Under the pieces are notes generated by a model that worked only from the letters and a program-made list of their open reading frames with translations, made no database searches and was not told where the DNA came from. A stretch of 64,000 bases of DNA, from the NCBI GenBank assembly GCA_030407315.1, contig JALQPE010002000.1, positions 1-64,000 on the forward strand. Direction: 5' to 3'. Position 1 is the first letter of the stretch. The number at the start of each line of letters is the position of its first letter. The DNA comes from Asparagopsis taxiformis. Its lineage: Eukaryota > Rhodophyta > Florideophyceae > Bonnemaisoniales > Bonnemaisoniaceae. The position numbers and the translations under genes are program-made. Positions 20,151-30,610 of the stretch are shown here, one piece after another.

Positions 20151-20485
20151 GCAGGACTGAAGGAGAGTGAAGAAGGGATGTAGGAAGATGGGGAATGAAG
20201 CTGTGAGGTGTTTCTGGTATGTGTATATTTTCGGGCATACGATAGAAGTGAGAGTGGGTTTCAAGTGGTGTAAGATTTTGCTGACCATGTTCGTGTTTGA
20301 TGTCTTGATGATTTAATGGGCTGGGGTGGTGTCGAGGAAAGCGGGATGGAATTGGGAAGGAGCGGATTTTTTGTAATCAAGGTTGTGAGGGTTCTTGAAG
20401 TATGTGCGGATGGTGGTGCATGGCGTTCGGATGGTAGGGAGAACGCAATAGTGAGGGAGATGGGTGATCGACGATATGCTGACAG

Positions 20486-20671
20486 GTATTTTGTATTCCG
20501 GCTGGATACGTATTTCATATTCTGGCTAGATACATATTCCGTATTCTGCCTGGATACGTATTTCGTATTCTGGCTGGATACGTATTCCGTATTCTGGCTG
20601 GATACGTATTTCCTATTCTAACCGGGTATTTATTTCCTATTCTGACCAGATATGTATTTCCTATTCTAGAG
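20486..20671 (+). repeat. About 24-bp minisatellite
   Basis: About eight diverged copies of a roughly 24-bp unit, GGCTGGATACGTATTTCGTATTCT-like. The translated frame (FRLDTYFIFWLDTY) is a by-product. Confidence 0.75.
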
Positions 20672-20790
20672 AGACGTATTGTATATGAGCAGTTTCGTAA
20701 TGAGAGAATATAATACGGTCCGATATGGGCCCTGAATTTACCATCCGCTGTAATTTCTTCCCTCCCGGTTTTCGCTGATATATTGTATAC

Positions 20791-21010
20791 TGGATGTCGG
20801 GTCCTAGTATTCCGCCATATGTACTAGAGAAAGTGGATGTCGGGCCCTAGTATTCCGCCATATGTACTAGACAAAGTGGACGTCCGCATCCAAAAAATTT
20901 TTATTTTTTTTTGGACGTGGACGTTCATTTGTTCTAGTAAATCTCGGGGCCGACTAGGACCCGTACTAGAGAGACTGGACGTCCGCGTCCACTTCCGAAA
21001 ACACAGACGG
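20791..21010. repeat. 43-bp tandem pair and GGACGTCC/CTAG-rich segment
   Basis: Two nearly identical 43-bp units (20791-20833 and 20834-20876) contain CCTAGTATTCCGCCATATG and TACTAG. They are followed by three GGACGT-containing blocks. The motif set resembles 47-260 at the window start, suggesting related non-coding repeats. Confidence 0.55.
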
Positions 21011-22081
21011 ACGTCTGATGGCCGCATGTGGGTTGGATAGTCTGCAAGGGGAGGGATTCAGTTCGATTGTGTCAAGATTGTTCATCGAGATTGAATTGGT
21101 GGTGCATTTGTTGTATTGGACTGGCGGTACTCTGATTGAAAATACACAACGCACTGCTGATCCCCTGTAGATGGCACATGTCATGATAGATATGGGGCTG
21201 TTTGTACCAGCCCAATTCTACATGAAGCGAGTAAGCATACGATCGTTTGCTATGCTAACGGTGGTTTGTACATACATACATGATACCACCCGGTACTTGC
21301 AATCATGGTTTGCTGCATGAAAGTTCTGGTTGATCTACTAGTCGACTACAGAAAACTTTAGTGATGGTGGTGCGAGAGGTTGTGACTATGGCTGAATCAT
21401 CATTTGGCCGAAAATAGAAGCTGTGAGATGAATACTGAAGGCCTATGGAAATGAGCTGTGCTCAAGTGTCCCTAGAGGCAGTCTGCATTTTTCAACAGCG
21501 CAGTGACTGCCAACAGCTTTCTTCCAGAGGAAGAAACGGGTGCATTCCATTTCAAACGGCCTTAATTCGGATGTGCACACTCCAGGAGACCAGGTTTCAC
21601 ATTTGAAGCTACATTAGTTCATCCAGGAAGTCTTCACTCAACTCATATCCTTTGCTCAGGAACTGCGGGACTGTTGAAGAACTAAATAGGCTATGACGGA
21701 GAGCTTAAATTGTGGTTCTTATACTGAAGAGTAATATTGAAAGATTTTCTCTGTATCAACACGAAAGACCTACTTCTGATGCAGACTAGTAGGAAGACAG
21801 TCAGACTCTGAGAAGTACAGAAAAGGGGATGTTCGCGGAATTGAAGGAAACTGAACAATGACCCAATATCTTCCATTCTTGCAGTCTTTTTCATAATTTA
21901 TGAAGGAGAGAATACGCCAGTTTCACATTGTTTCGCCTACAAAACGACCCTAAACGCCTAACCTTTTGTCTACACTGGTTCTTACTTAACAAACGTAACG
22001 GCCGAGATCTGAAGAACATGAACTAGAGGAGTTTCGAAGTGAATTGAGCAGCTCAATTTATGTTAGTAACACTATGGACAT
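21011..22081. other. Intergenic sequence
   Basis: About 1.1 kb with no recognisable gene, RNA or repeat. Short frames do not resemble proteins. Confidence 0.45.
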
Positions 22082-22600
22082 TCATCTGAGAGTTTGGGAA
22101 TCGTGAAGAAAATCACTTCGCAAAAGCTTAACAACTTCCATACGCAGTTCTCCGCCTCTTGTTAAGTCTTCAAACTCTACTAAAACACTGTCGGGCGGAA
22201 TTATATCCTTCCACGGCTTCTTACTTCTTTCGTCCGTTGAGAGATAAGATGGTTTGTATGCACTTTTGTACACATCTCGCATGGATAGTGGCTCATACCA
22301 ATGAACTTCCAGCTTCTCGGCGACACCCTCATTGTCGTATTGAATGCTACATATCTTAGCGACCCAGAAAGCGCATTGTGGGGTTGACACTTCGGGACGT
22401 ACTGTCACAAATCGATTCAGAGTATACTCATGACGACTCCGGATAGGATTTGGACTCCCTTCTTCTTCTGCCACAATGTTTTCCACATCAGTTCCTAGAG
22501 GTGAAATATACATCAGCTCCACGCAGGTTTCCAAATCCCAGTGAAAATCTTCTTCCCGTGTATTATATACTGATGATGCCAGCTGCCTCAAAGAAGCCAT
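22082..22600 (-). CDS. Unrecognised small protein with a beta-barrel-like core
   Basis: 172 codons from the ATG at 22600. A longer upstream frame exists, but its extra part is antisense to the Copia fragment and is excluded. The middle reads FWVAKICSI..KLEVHWYEPL, then YKSAYKPSYL, PW and VLVEFEDLTR. The alternating aromatic/hydrophobic pattern recalls BAH or Tudor-like barrels, but I cannot assign a family. It lies head-to-head with a truncated retrotransposon starting at about 22660, which may have replaced its promoter. Confidence 0.45.
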   Translation of the reverse strand: MASLRQLASSVYNTREEDFHWDLETCVELMYISPLGTDVENIVAEEEGSPNPIRSRHEYTLNRFVTVRPEVSTPQCAFWVAKICSIQYDNEGVAEKLEVHWYEPLSMRDVYKSAYKPSYLSTDERSKKPWKDIIPPDSVLVEFEDLTRGGELRMEVVKLLRSDFLHDSQTLR

Positions 22601-22659
22601 TTTCTGAGCACAGTTAACTCGTCCCGCTTCTGATTGAAATCGTTTTTCTACTTTCACGC

Positions 22660-25600
22660 CTACTGCAACGATATGTATCCCACAAATACAACTTCCCTTG
22701 TCTTTTCCGCTCGAACAATCAAACAAATCCCAGTCACAATCGACCACACAACACCGGCTCCAAACACCCACCGCCAAGCACGCAAATACCCCGACGCGCC
22801 GAAGTGGGCCACAGCTCACGACTCCGAACTAACTAAACTGGATAACATGAAGGTCATCGAATGGACCCCTTCGGAACAAATCCCTGCAACCAGCCAAATA
22901 CTCCCCCTCACAATGGCATACCGGTTCAAACGAGACAACACAGGCCAAATAATAGAACGAAAGGCGCGATGTGCGGTAAGAGGAGACATGATGAAACCAT
23001 CCACACATTACCACGAAGACCAAACGGCCACATTCAGTGCCGGCAAGAGCACTATCCGCCTCCTGCTCTGTCATGCTTCTGTCCACAACATGCCAACAGA
23101 GCATTTCGACATCAAATCCGCCTATCTCCACGAGCGCTTCACCCATTCTGAACCTGTCTTCGTCCGTCAACACCCGAAATTCGACGGAACCTTCATGCAC
23201 CCCGAACCAGCTGGCATCCTCCGCGGCAATCTCTATGGCACTCGCCAAGGTGGAAAAATCTTTTGCGACGGAGCTCGTCAATTCCTCCTCACAAATGGAT
23301 ACAATCAGGTCAAATCCCACCCATGCCTCTTCATACGCCACCACGGTCACCTAATGACGGGCATAGCTATAACCATCGACGACTTCCTTGCTTACGCCTC
23401 AATCGCCGACCTCCTCACAGAGCTATACAATCTCCCATCCACCAAACACGACATCAAAAGACTTGGCCGCCCAACACAGTACCTCAACTGTAAAATTGAA
23501 TACACCGCACAAGGCATCCGGATATCCCTGCCACACATAATCAAATCGGTCATTTTTAAAACAAACATGGAGACCGCAAAACCCCTCAAAAACTTATACA
23601 GTGACGGCATTGACCTGTCACCACCCCCGATAACTAAATAGAGGACAAAGCGATCGCAACATCCTACAGAGAAACAGTAGGTGAGCTCCGCTATCTCACG
23701 GACTCCACGCGTCCAGACATTCATTTCTTCTTGAACGCCCTAGCACGCGCCAGCCATAGACAAACACAGCGTCATTGGAAATTACTCAAACGCCTCATCC
23801 GCTTTCTCAAGCACACTCCCATGCATGGAATCCAATTCCCCAACAAACCCTCCTCCCCCATCTTCTGTGCCTACAGCGATGCTGACTTCGCAAACGACAC
23901 ATCGACGTGCAAATCCATCTCGGGTACAGTCCATCTATATCACGGCGCCCCAATCAACTGGGCATCTCAACGACAATCAATTGTAGCCTTGAGTACTTGC
24001 GAGGTGTGGTGCAATGCCACGTGGCGAACCGCCTTGTACGGTGAAACACCAAATATTTTGCATATATTTTTGAAACTTTAATTCCCACCACATTTTGGAT
24101 TCTTTACCCGTCCACAGTGAATCACTGAACGCAGTACACTTGGACTCAGTGGTACACTGAAGTTTTATACCAGCACTAACTGTTGTACACTACACTAACA
24201 GTGGGTTTACCACACCGGTCGCCCCGGCCACTTAGGGTTTTTCCGACCGCCCTACTGTACCAGTATTTTGGCCTATCCACTGACAACCGTAGCAGTTCAC
24301 TTAGGGCTGACCACCGTTCTGTAACATAGTATTTATTCGACGGCGGATCGCCCAGTCCTTCGATTGTAAAGTTACCAGAAGTTCGGTTGTCATTTTGCTC
24401 CCAAGGTGCGTTTCGCCGTCTCATCCACAGCCTGCTTCTCCCTTGGCTATAGTTCTTGGCACCCTTCCGGTACCCGTTCGTCGCTGATCCAGCGTTTGCC
24501 CTTGGCACTCCACCCGCTGTATCAGCATTATCCCTTACCACGTGCAGCCTGTGGCGCGCTTGCCCCTCTATCAGGAGTCTTCAGCCTCTTGGTGTACCAC
24601 CGGACCTGATCGTGTCGCTTCGCTCCCATCCTGCGGATCGCAGTAACTGTTTGCCTACTCCTCCTGTGGCTATAGTGCGTGGCACAAGTACGGCCCTACT
24701 CTTACCGCTGTACCAGCGCCTCTGGCATCGCCATCTCGCTGTATCAGCTTCTCCTCTTCCCTTCCAGGGTCTCTTACCTGCACGTGCCTCTCGTGGTTCA
24801 CGTGCCCACTCACCCCTTTTCCACCTATCAGGTACCCTCATCTGCTTTGTAGACCACCATTCACGCTGTATCAGCTCCCCTTCATTTCCTTCTCGACCAT
24901 TGGTCATTCCCCTCACACACTAAGTGTCCGTTGACACCCGGTGTATCACCGTCACACACTACCACTTCAGTGCACCACTGATCCAGTGTTTGCGCTATCC
25001 CTTCTACCCCTTTAGGGTTGGCCTGACAAGCCAATATCTCACCTGCAAAGCAGTATCACTTGAACCAAGATTCTCGACGTACCGTCTGTGTGGCCTTACA
25101 ACCCGCAGCCAAGCAGGCGATCCGCCTTACTCTACCACCTATACCCTGAGCCTGACTACCGAGACAGGAGGGCTCGAACACCTTGCGGTGCTTAGCCGAA
25201 TCGGCTCACTACCCTAAGTCGAAGTGACAGCTCGGGCATTGCACTACACGAGGCAGGGCTAATAGCAACAGCAGACACTACGCGATACACAAACTGGCTA
25301 TCAGGAATGCTCAAGGAACTGCTAATTCTTCCCGCAGAACAACCTATAATCACATACACGGATTCGCAATCCGCTATCCAGCTGGCCACCCAAATCGCAC
25401 CAACCAAACGGCGTAAGTTCATCGACCTTCGGTTCCACTACGTCATGGACTGCATAGAACAAGTCATTATCAAACTGGACTACCTACCAACTGACGAAAT
25501 GATTGCGGACATTTTCACAAAACCCATATCTACCAAAGCCTACAATCATCTCTCCGCTAAACTCCGATTAACTCCCCTCATTACCTCACCTTCCAACCAG

Positions 25601-25660
25601 AGTACATCCACAGCTTCCGTACCCCTCGCCCCTTGGCGCCAGGGGGGCTGTCAGGATGCT
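22660..25660 (+). pseudogene. Truncated Copia polyprotein (reverse transcriptase-RNase H), split by an insertion
   Basis: Similar throughout to the 3' half of the intact Copia element at 32881-37176. It begins just before the reverse transcriptase (AHDSELTKLD at about 22815) and contains FDIKSAYLHE and the IDDFLA catalytic segment. It shifts frame at about 23640 and resumes as GELRYLTDSTRPDIH. At ALSTCE (about 24000) it is cut by the 1,244-bp insertion, then resumes at about 25249 with the rest of RNase H (YTDSQSAIQLA, IADIFTKP). Gag, protease and integrase are missing. A purine-rich tract (about 25638-25650) follows. Inactive remnant. Confidence 0.85.
24005..25248 (+). mobile_element. 1,244-bp TG..CA insertion with 5-bp target duplication (probable solo LTR)
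   Basis: The ends are TGTGGTGCAATGCC and GGCATTGCACTACA, 14-bp inverted repeats with one mismatch, flanked by CGAGG at 24000-24004 and 25249-25253. Removing the insert and one CGAGG restores the in-frame RNase H reading STCEAGLIA of the host Copia fragment. TG..CA ends and a 5-bp duplication fit a solo LTR. The rather long inverted ends would also allow a small DNA transposon. The inside has no protein domain and a C/T-rich second half. Confidence 0.8.
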
Positions 25661-25880
25661 TAATCAACTATAATGCCACCAAGGTCCGAGACCCACGTCA
25701 ATCAGAATCAACATCAGGATGCTAAACCAATGACAGCTGTCCTAAACAGCACAGTGGCCGACGACGTCGACCACAAGATATAAACTAGATATCACGGAAG
25801 AACAGAATAATTCAGGAAAGCATCATCCTCTAACACTCATCTTTACAGCTCAACTAGTCTACCGTTATCCTAATGATGTA
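25651..25880 (+). repeat. Possible 3' LTR of the truncated Copia element
   Basis: A G-run (polypurine-like) is followed by TGTCAGGATGC at 25650-25660, where a 3' LTR should start. No second copy is in the window, so the end near 25880 is a guess. TATAAAC-like sequence occurs inside. Confidence 0.3.
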
Positions 25881-25968
25881 TTGTTTCATCAGGGCATCAT
25901 TGATGTAAGTACTTGGAGATCGGAATAACATCATTCCACGTTGAAATTGTTCTCTGAACATATCCTTT

Positions 25969-26823
25969 TCATGAGCTGCAAGTCACAGGATTCAACAGAA
26001 AAACGTTCGAAATGCATATCGTCATATCTATTAAACCATCAGTACAAATATCTCTATCAAGGCATGATAGGTCGTCACATGAGCACAAGAAATCGTCCGG
26101 ATCCTGAGGTAAACAAAAACACCCTTCTAGACTTGTGCAAGGTGCCATATCAATGGAAGAAAAACATACTCGTGATCCGGCGCAATCACTATCTTCAGTG
26201 CATGTCTCACCTGTAAAAAACAGTCCATCCTATGCTGGTGGGGATTCGACAGGTATCTCAGTCGGAGATGGACAGACAACGGGAGAGAATAACTCATTAC
26301 CGAGTGAAAAACACGTGGTTACATCGAAATCTTCGGAACAGACGTCCCCTTCGAGACAAAATGGATCATCGCAAGAACAGTTGAGGTCATTGATATCTCT
26401 CGGAATACAAAAACATGATATCGAACCGTTGCACTGCACCAAATCACCATCTTGGTTTGTTAAGCATGTACGCTCACCAGCGCACTCCGAATCTGTAAAG
26501 CAATTGTCACCTGTGAAACCAAGAGATTGTCGTGCGACACCATGAAGCTGAGGTACCCTGACGGCATTGACATGAATCTTATGAAGGATGTGTGAAATTT
26601 CCGGGGAAAGATTTTTGTTCCGGAGCGGTTTGCTTGATGGCTCATCTTGCATGACTGGTTGAAGGATTCGGGCGTGTTGGTTTTGGTGCTTTGCTGCATG
26701 GAGTTTTGCTGCTTTCCTAAGTGCAGCCTTCAAATCAGGTGTGGTCGCACATGACGTCCATGCGAGAAAGGTGAGCAGTAGATAGACAACGGTCAGTTTT
26801 GAAATTGATCGATTGTATGTCAT
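25969..26823 (-). CDS. Secreted protein with two 12-cysteine domains and an internal TAG
   Basis: The ATG at 26823 opens with a signal peptide or membrane anchor (KLTVVYLLLTFLAW). A helical, basic region follows, then a cysteine-rich domain of 12 Cys (about 26520-26260) that starts FTGDNCFTDSECAG and contains SCFCIP and CSCDD. The frame meets TAG at 26230-26232. The same frame continues without further stop to TGA at 25969-25971 and encodes a second copy of the domain, again 12 Cys: FTGETCTEDSDCAG, GCFCLP, CSCDD. The full frame is 285 codons. The stop may be a mutation, a read-through site or an error. A short product would end after one domain. Function unknown; probably extracellular. Confidence 0.6.
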
Positions 26824-27194
26824 GTCCAGAGACTGCAGTTTAACGAGCGGGGTACTGTCACTGGAAATGGAGATGGTTTTCTGGATGAGAAGGGCGTGGT
26901 GTGGATGCGATGCGAGTTGATATAGAGGTACGTGAAACAGTCATTAGTGGTTCTATCTAAACAAAGAACACGCAAGCATTGGTTTGTAATGGGGATACAT
27001 GTTGTCGGATTTTTTGTGGACGGCTCATGTTGTTCGTAGCTTTTGGACGAAGATGTCTCTACTGACAACTAGTTTCTCCAATTTCAACCTTTCGCAACAG
27101 CGATTGTCTTGTAGAAATAAAACAACGTGAGAGGCGAATATTCACTAATGCTCTGAAAGAGCAGGAACAGAATGGGAAAACAAAAATTGGTCAC
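26824..27194. other. Intergenic sequence
   Basis: Presumed promoter of the cysteine-rich gene and unassigned sequence; no gene recognised. Confidence 0.35.
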
Positions 27195-27440
27195 TTGACA
27201 TCATTGTTGGACATTGCTTCAAAATGGTGGGCTTCACATGGTAATCCTATTCGCCGAGTCATCGCGCACTGTTGTAATCACCTCGATGTTATTTATGATA
27301 TTCACCAACTGCGCGATGCAAAGCCAATGGCAGAAAGGAAACTGCGCGCTGAGCTATTTTTTCTGACAATTAGAGGTTTAACCATGCGGAACATCATATT
27401 GGAAATCAGGCTGTATCGTCGTGACTTCCTTAAAACGTAG
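27195..27440 (+). CDS. Hypothetical short ORF, unassigned
   Basis: 81 codons. The frame is open upstream to about 27090 without an ATG. Residue composition is protein-like (KWWASHGNPIRRVIAHCCNH), but no family is recognised. It may be an exon or gene fragment. It ends inside the tandem duplication that begins at 27428. Confidence 0.2.
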   Translation: MTSLLDIASKWWASHGNPIRRVIAHCCNHLDVIYDIHQLRDAKPMAERKLRAELFFLTIRGLTMRNIILEIRLYRRDFLKT

Positions 27441-27713
27441 AGTGTCTCGTGACGATGGTTGGAACAGCGTGATGTACAATTTGGTAATCACATGATCGTC
27501 ACACACTGGTCGTCGCTGTTATTGCCAGCTGCCCGAGATGTTTGGTGCGGTTCATGACCACATGACACATCCTTAAAACGTAGAGTGTCTCGTGACGATG
27601 GTTGGAACAGCGTGATGTACAATTTGGTAATCGCATGATCGTCACACACTGGTCGTCACTGTTATTGCCAGCTGCCCGAGATGTTTGGTGCGGTTCATGA
27701 CCAAATGACACAA
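27428..27713. repeat. 143-bp tandem duplication
   Basis: Two almost identical 143-bp copies, 27428-27570 and 27571-27713, begin CCTTAAAACGTAGAGTG. The minus-strand frame at 27499-27999 is partly generated by this duplication. Confidence 0.9.
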
Positions 27714-28739
27714 CCTTCACGAAATAACTAACAGCGCCTCTCATGTGTTGGAAATGGTAATTACATATTGTTGGACTTGTCCCGTATGCATCGGTCACCT
27801 TGTGTGGACGTGGGAGGATAGTGATCAACTGTGCTCCAGGAAAAAGCTGAACAAAGCGATATAGATTATGTGAGACAGTGTAGCAATATCGGTGCCAGAA
27901 TAGTGCTACCGAGGTGCGCATATGATACTTGCAAGAGTCGTTATAGTGTTGGTTGAGAACAAGATGCAGATAATATGAGTACCTACCCCTTGACGGCAAG
28001 AGTCTATGCTCTGTATTGTAATGTTGCCGTCTGACGCCGAGTCGTGAATACCATTCTTGCCTTCATGAAGACTTTCTCATCTGATACTACATGCCAGAAA
28101 CAATTCGCGAGACGCACTGCTAAATTGATTCAAGGAGAAGAGAGGAAACTGTGCGTCGCCTCGGGACGTCTCCTGTTGAGCTAATTCGGCTGCCACACTG
28201 CATAAAATTGCCTTGGTGAGATTCCAAAGTGGAAACCGAGAGAAGCAATTGAAAATTCCAATTCAACTCCAGTTGAAATACACACGTGTCCAATGATGTC
28301 AGTGGTATAATTTCAAATTTATAATATTTTTCAAAATGCTGTGACGAAAATATTGCAAATACTTAAAACGTGTAGACATCCGCAGCTGCTGCCAACAACA
28401 AGACTGATTCCGGACCGCTCGATAGGGACAAGTGGCAAACAAGTCCGAGACAGTCTGTCCGCCGCCAGGTAGCATTACAGATGCTGACGTGGCAAGCCTG
28501 TCGCTCTGCCTGGCGGACATTGTTCGAGCCAGCTGGAGATAGCTATCTCCTCAAGTACTCTGTTTAGATCAATTTACTGCGGTCCTCCATCTTCCTCTCC
28601 AGATCCAGACGACATTCATTACAACATGCGTGCAAGTTAAAGCTTTCCACCCGCGACAGTTGCGTCATCGAAGAAAGCTTGCTCCTGCAGGTCAACCCAA
28701 TCATAGCCATCGAAAAATGGGTAATACATAGCCAGCCAT
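27714..28739. other. Intergenic sequence
   Basis: No convincing gene. A minus-strand frame (27499-27999) has some protein-like stretches but no recognised family and partly reads through the tandem duplication. Confidence 0.35.
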
Positions 28740-30116
28740 CTACGACCTGCCAAGAAGCTGCATAGCGAAAACTTCACCGACACCTCTCAGCGTGTCCTCA
28801 GTAACCAACGGTTCGACCGCGCTCAGCACAACGACCAGTCGCTCTTCAACTGTGCTCAGACACACCTGTAGAACATGACCCGTTCCGAGAATCGATCCGT
28901 TGAAAGACAACTTCTTAATTTTCACACCGTCCGCAGCTACCTGCGAGTTGGCCTGATTAATTCTCTCAGTTCGTCCGAGATTGGAAATACCGATCAATGC
29001 TGTGCGTCCGAAATTCGTCTCTGCTGAAGTCAATAGATGTTTCTCACCTTTTCGTACCAGGAAGTTGCTCTTATAGGCTTCGCGTACAAACGTGCTTTTC
29101 ACATCATACGAACGGATCTTCATCTGAATACTCTTCGCTCTTGTTTCCCACTGTCCCGATGTCCCATCTTCCAAGCAATGAAGATAGCCAAGATAGCAAC
29201 CTGTGTCGTCGAGCATCAATTGCGAATTATCCGCCACACGAAGTCGCGCATCCGCCGCAACAATAGCCATAATATTCCGTCCACCAATGTGGAATCCCTT
29301 GCTTCTTGCCAATGATTCGTAGAGCGCGGATAAAATTCCACTGTTCAACGACACGTCACTTTGCTTGCATTTTGTGTAAAATTCATTGATGTCCGCCAGA
29401 TTGAACTCCAATTTCGTCATAATCGTCCTTCGCAAGCGCCAGTCCTTGGACAAATCTTTTGTCTCAATTCCACCAAGATCAACTGCATGCGCAAGATCCA
29501 TAACTTTTTCTCGATAGTACTTGACCTTGTCCCTGAACTTCACCGGACCAAACAGCTGTTCAACCGGCGGTGGAATCGGCTTCATTGTGGCATTTTCATC
29601 AGCAATTCCGTTGAAAAATAGAACCATTTGCGACCCAACAATATCCAAACTACTCTCGTCGAACATCGAGTGTGGAATGATGAACAATACTACGGATCCG
29701 CCCTTACAAAGCACAAGCCTCCATGGCAGGAATCCACGCGACTCCTCCTCACGCAATTGTCTCCTCTGAGCAGTTGAAATCGACGGTGGAAACACGCCGT
29801 CGAATATCTGCAGCATGTACTGCTCGGGGGTGAGCGATCCGCTGTAAGTCTCGACACGAGTTTTCAATTCAGGGCATTGCACAATGGAGCCTTTCTTCTT
29901 GCGCCAGTCGAACTGAATATCGCACTGAAGAATCTGATGACGGGCTCGGAGATGGTCGGCGAGTTGGCGAAGCGATTCGATGGTTACAGCTTTGGTGAAG
30001 GAAAACGTGCCACCCATATAATGGGAGCCAAACGCTTTGTAGCTCGCATGAGTAAAAGCTTCGAGATGACCGGCTGGCCGAATAACAGACAATGATGCGG
30101 ACGTTTTCAGCGCCAT
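28740..30116 (-). CDS. HxxxD acyltransferase (condensation/PapA-like superfamily)
   Basis: 458 codons from the ATG at 30116; an upstream non-ATG extension is ignored. The acyl-transfer motif HSMFD (HxxxD) lies in the segment VLFIIPHSMFDESSLDIVG, about residues 148-166. A SNLGRTE segment near residue 375 matches the NLG-type structural motif of condensation and PapA-like enzymes. Length of about 450 residues is normal for the superfamily. The expected reaction is transfer of an acyl group from CoA or a carrier to an alcohol or amine; the substrate cannot be told. No signal peptide is seen, so probably cytosolic. One uninterrupted exon, intact. Confidence 0.75.
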   Translation of the reverse strand: MALKTSASLSVIRPAGHLEAFTHASYKAFGSHYMGGTFSFTKAVTIESLRQLADHLRARHQILQCDIQFDWRKKKGSIVQCPELKTRVETYSGSLTPEQYMLQIFDGVFPPSISTAQRRQLREEESRGFLPWRLVLCKGGSVVLFIIPHSMFDESSLDIVGSQMVLFFNGIADENATMKPIPPPVEQLFGPVKFRDKVKYYREKVMDLAHAVDLGGIETKDLSKDWRLRRTIMTKLEFNLADINEFYTKCKQSDVSLNSGILSALYESLARSKGFHIGGRNIMAIVAADARLRVADNSQLMLDDTGCYLGYLHCLEDGTSGQWETRAKSIQMKIRSYDVKSTFVREAYKSNFLVRKGEKHLLTSAETNFGRTALIGISNLGRTERINQANSQVAADGVKIKKLSFNGSILGTGHVLQVCLSTVEERLVVVLSAVEPLVTEDTLRGVGEVFAMQLLGRS

Positions 30117-30610
30117 TATTGACAATGCGGGTAAGTTGCAAACGAATTTTTCAATGGGTGTGTGTTAGGATGGTGTTTATGTGGAGATGCGGTTGGAACA
30201 TTTGAAGGAAATCTTGCGTTGGCCAACATGTCGAATGTCAATAAACAAGATGTTATGTGGGGCTTGTAATGTACCAAGTGCTACGTTTCTTTGAATCATT
30301 TTGTTTTCATGGCGATGAATGTGTGCCGTTCCTGAGTGGGGAAGGTGCGTAACTGGCAGATTTTGGTTTACGGGTTGCAGTGACCTACCAGCCAGTTGAA
30401 AATGATTATGGTGAGGTGTGGAACGAGAAGAATGTAAGATGGCATCAAACGATACGTGGCAAGTGGCATGCTTTCGACTCTGACTAGGGCTATTCTTTCA
30501 GATAGTATCCCCTCCGTGCGCCGTATGGACAGATGTGAGGGACAGAGCGGAACCGCCTTGAAAAATATCTCAAAAACTTTTCTTATAAATAGCAACGCGA
30601 AAATTATCAT
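30117..30610. other. Intergenic sequence
   Basis: No gene or repeat recognised between the acyltransferase 5' end and the 3' end of the spliced membrane protein, both on the minus strand. Confidence 0.4.

Noticed and set aside
22601..22819. N-terminal extension of the minus-strand gene ending at 22082
   Set aside because: This part is antisense to the Copia fragment; the ATG at 22600 gives the sensible start.
27499..27999. 166-codon minus-strand frame
   Set aside because: About half runs through the 143-bp tandem duplication; no family recognised.
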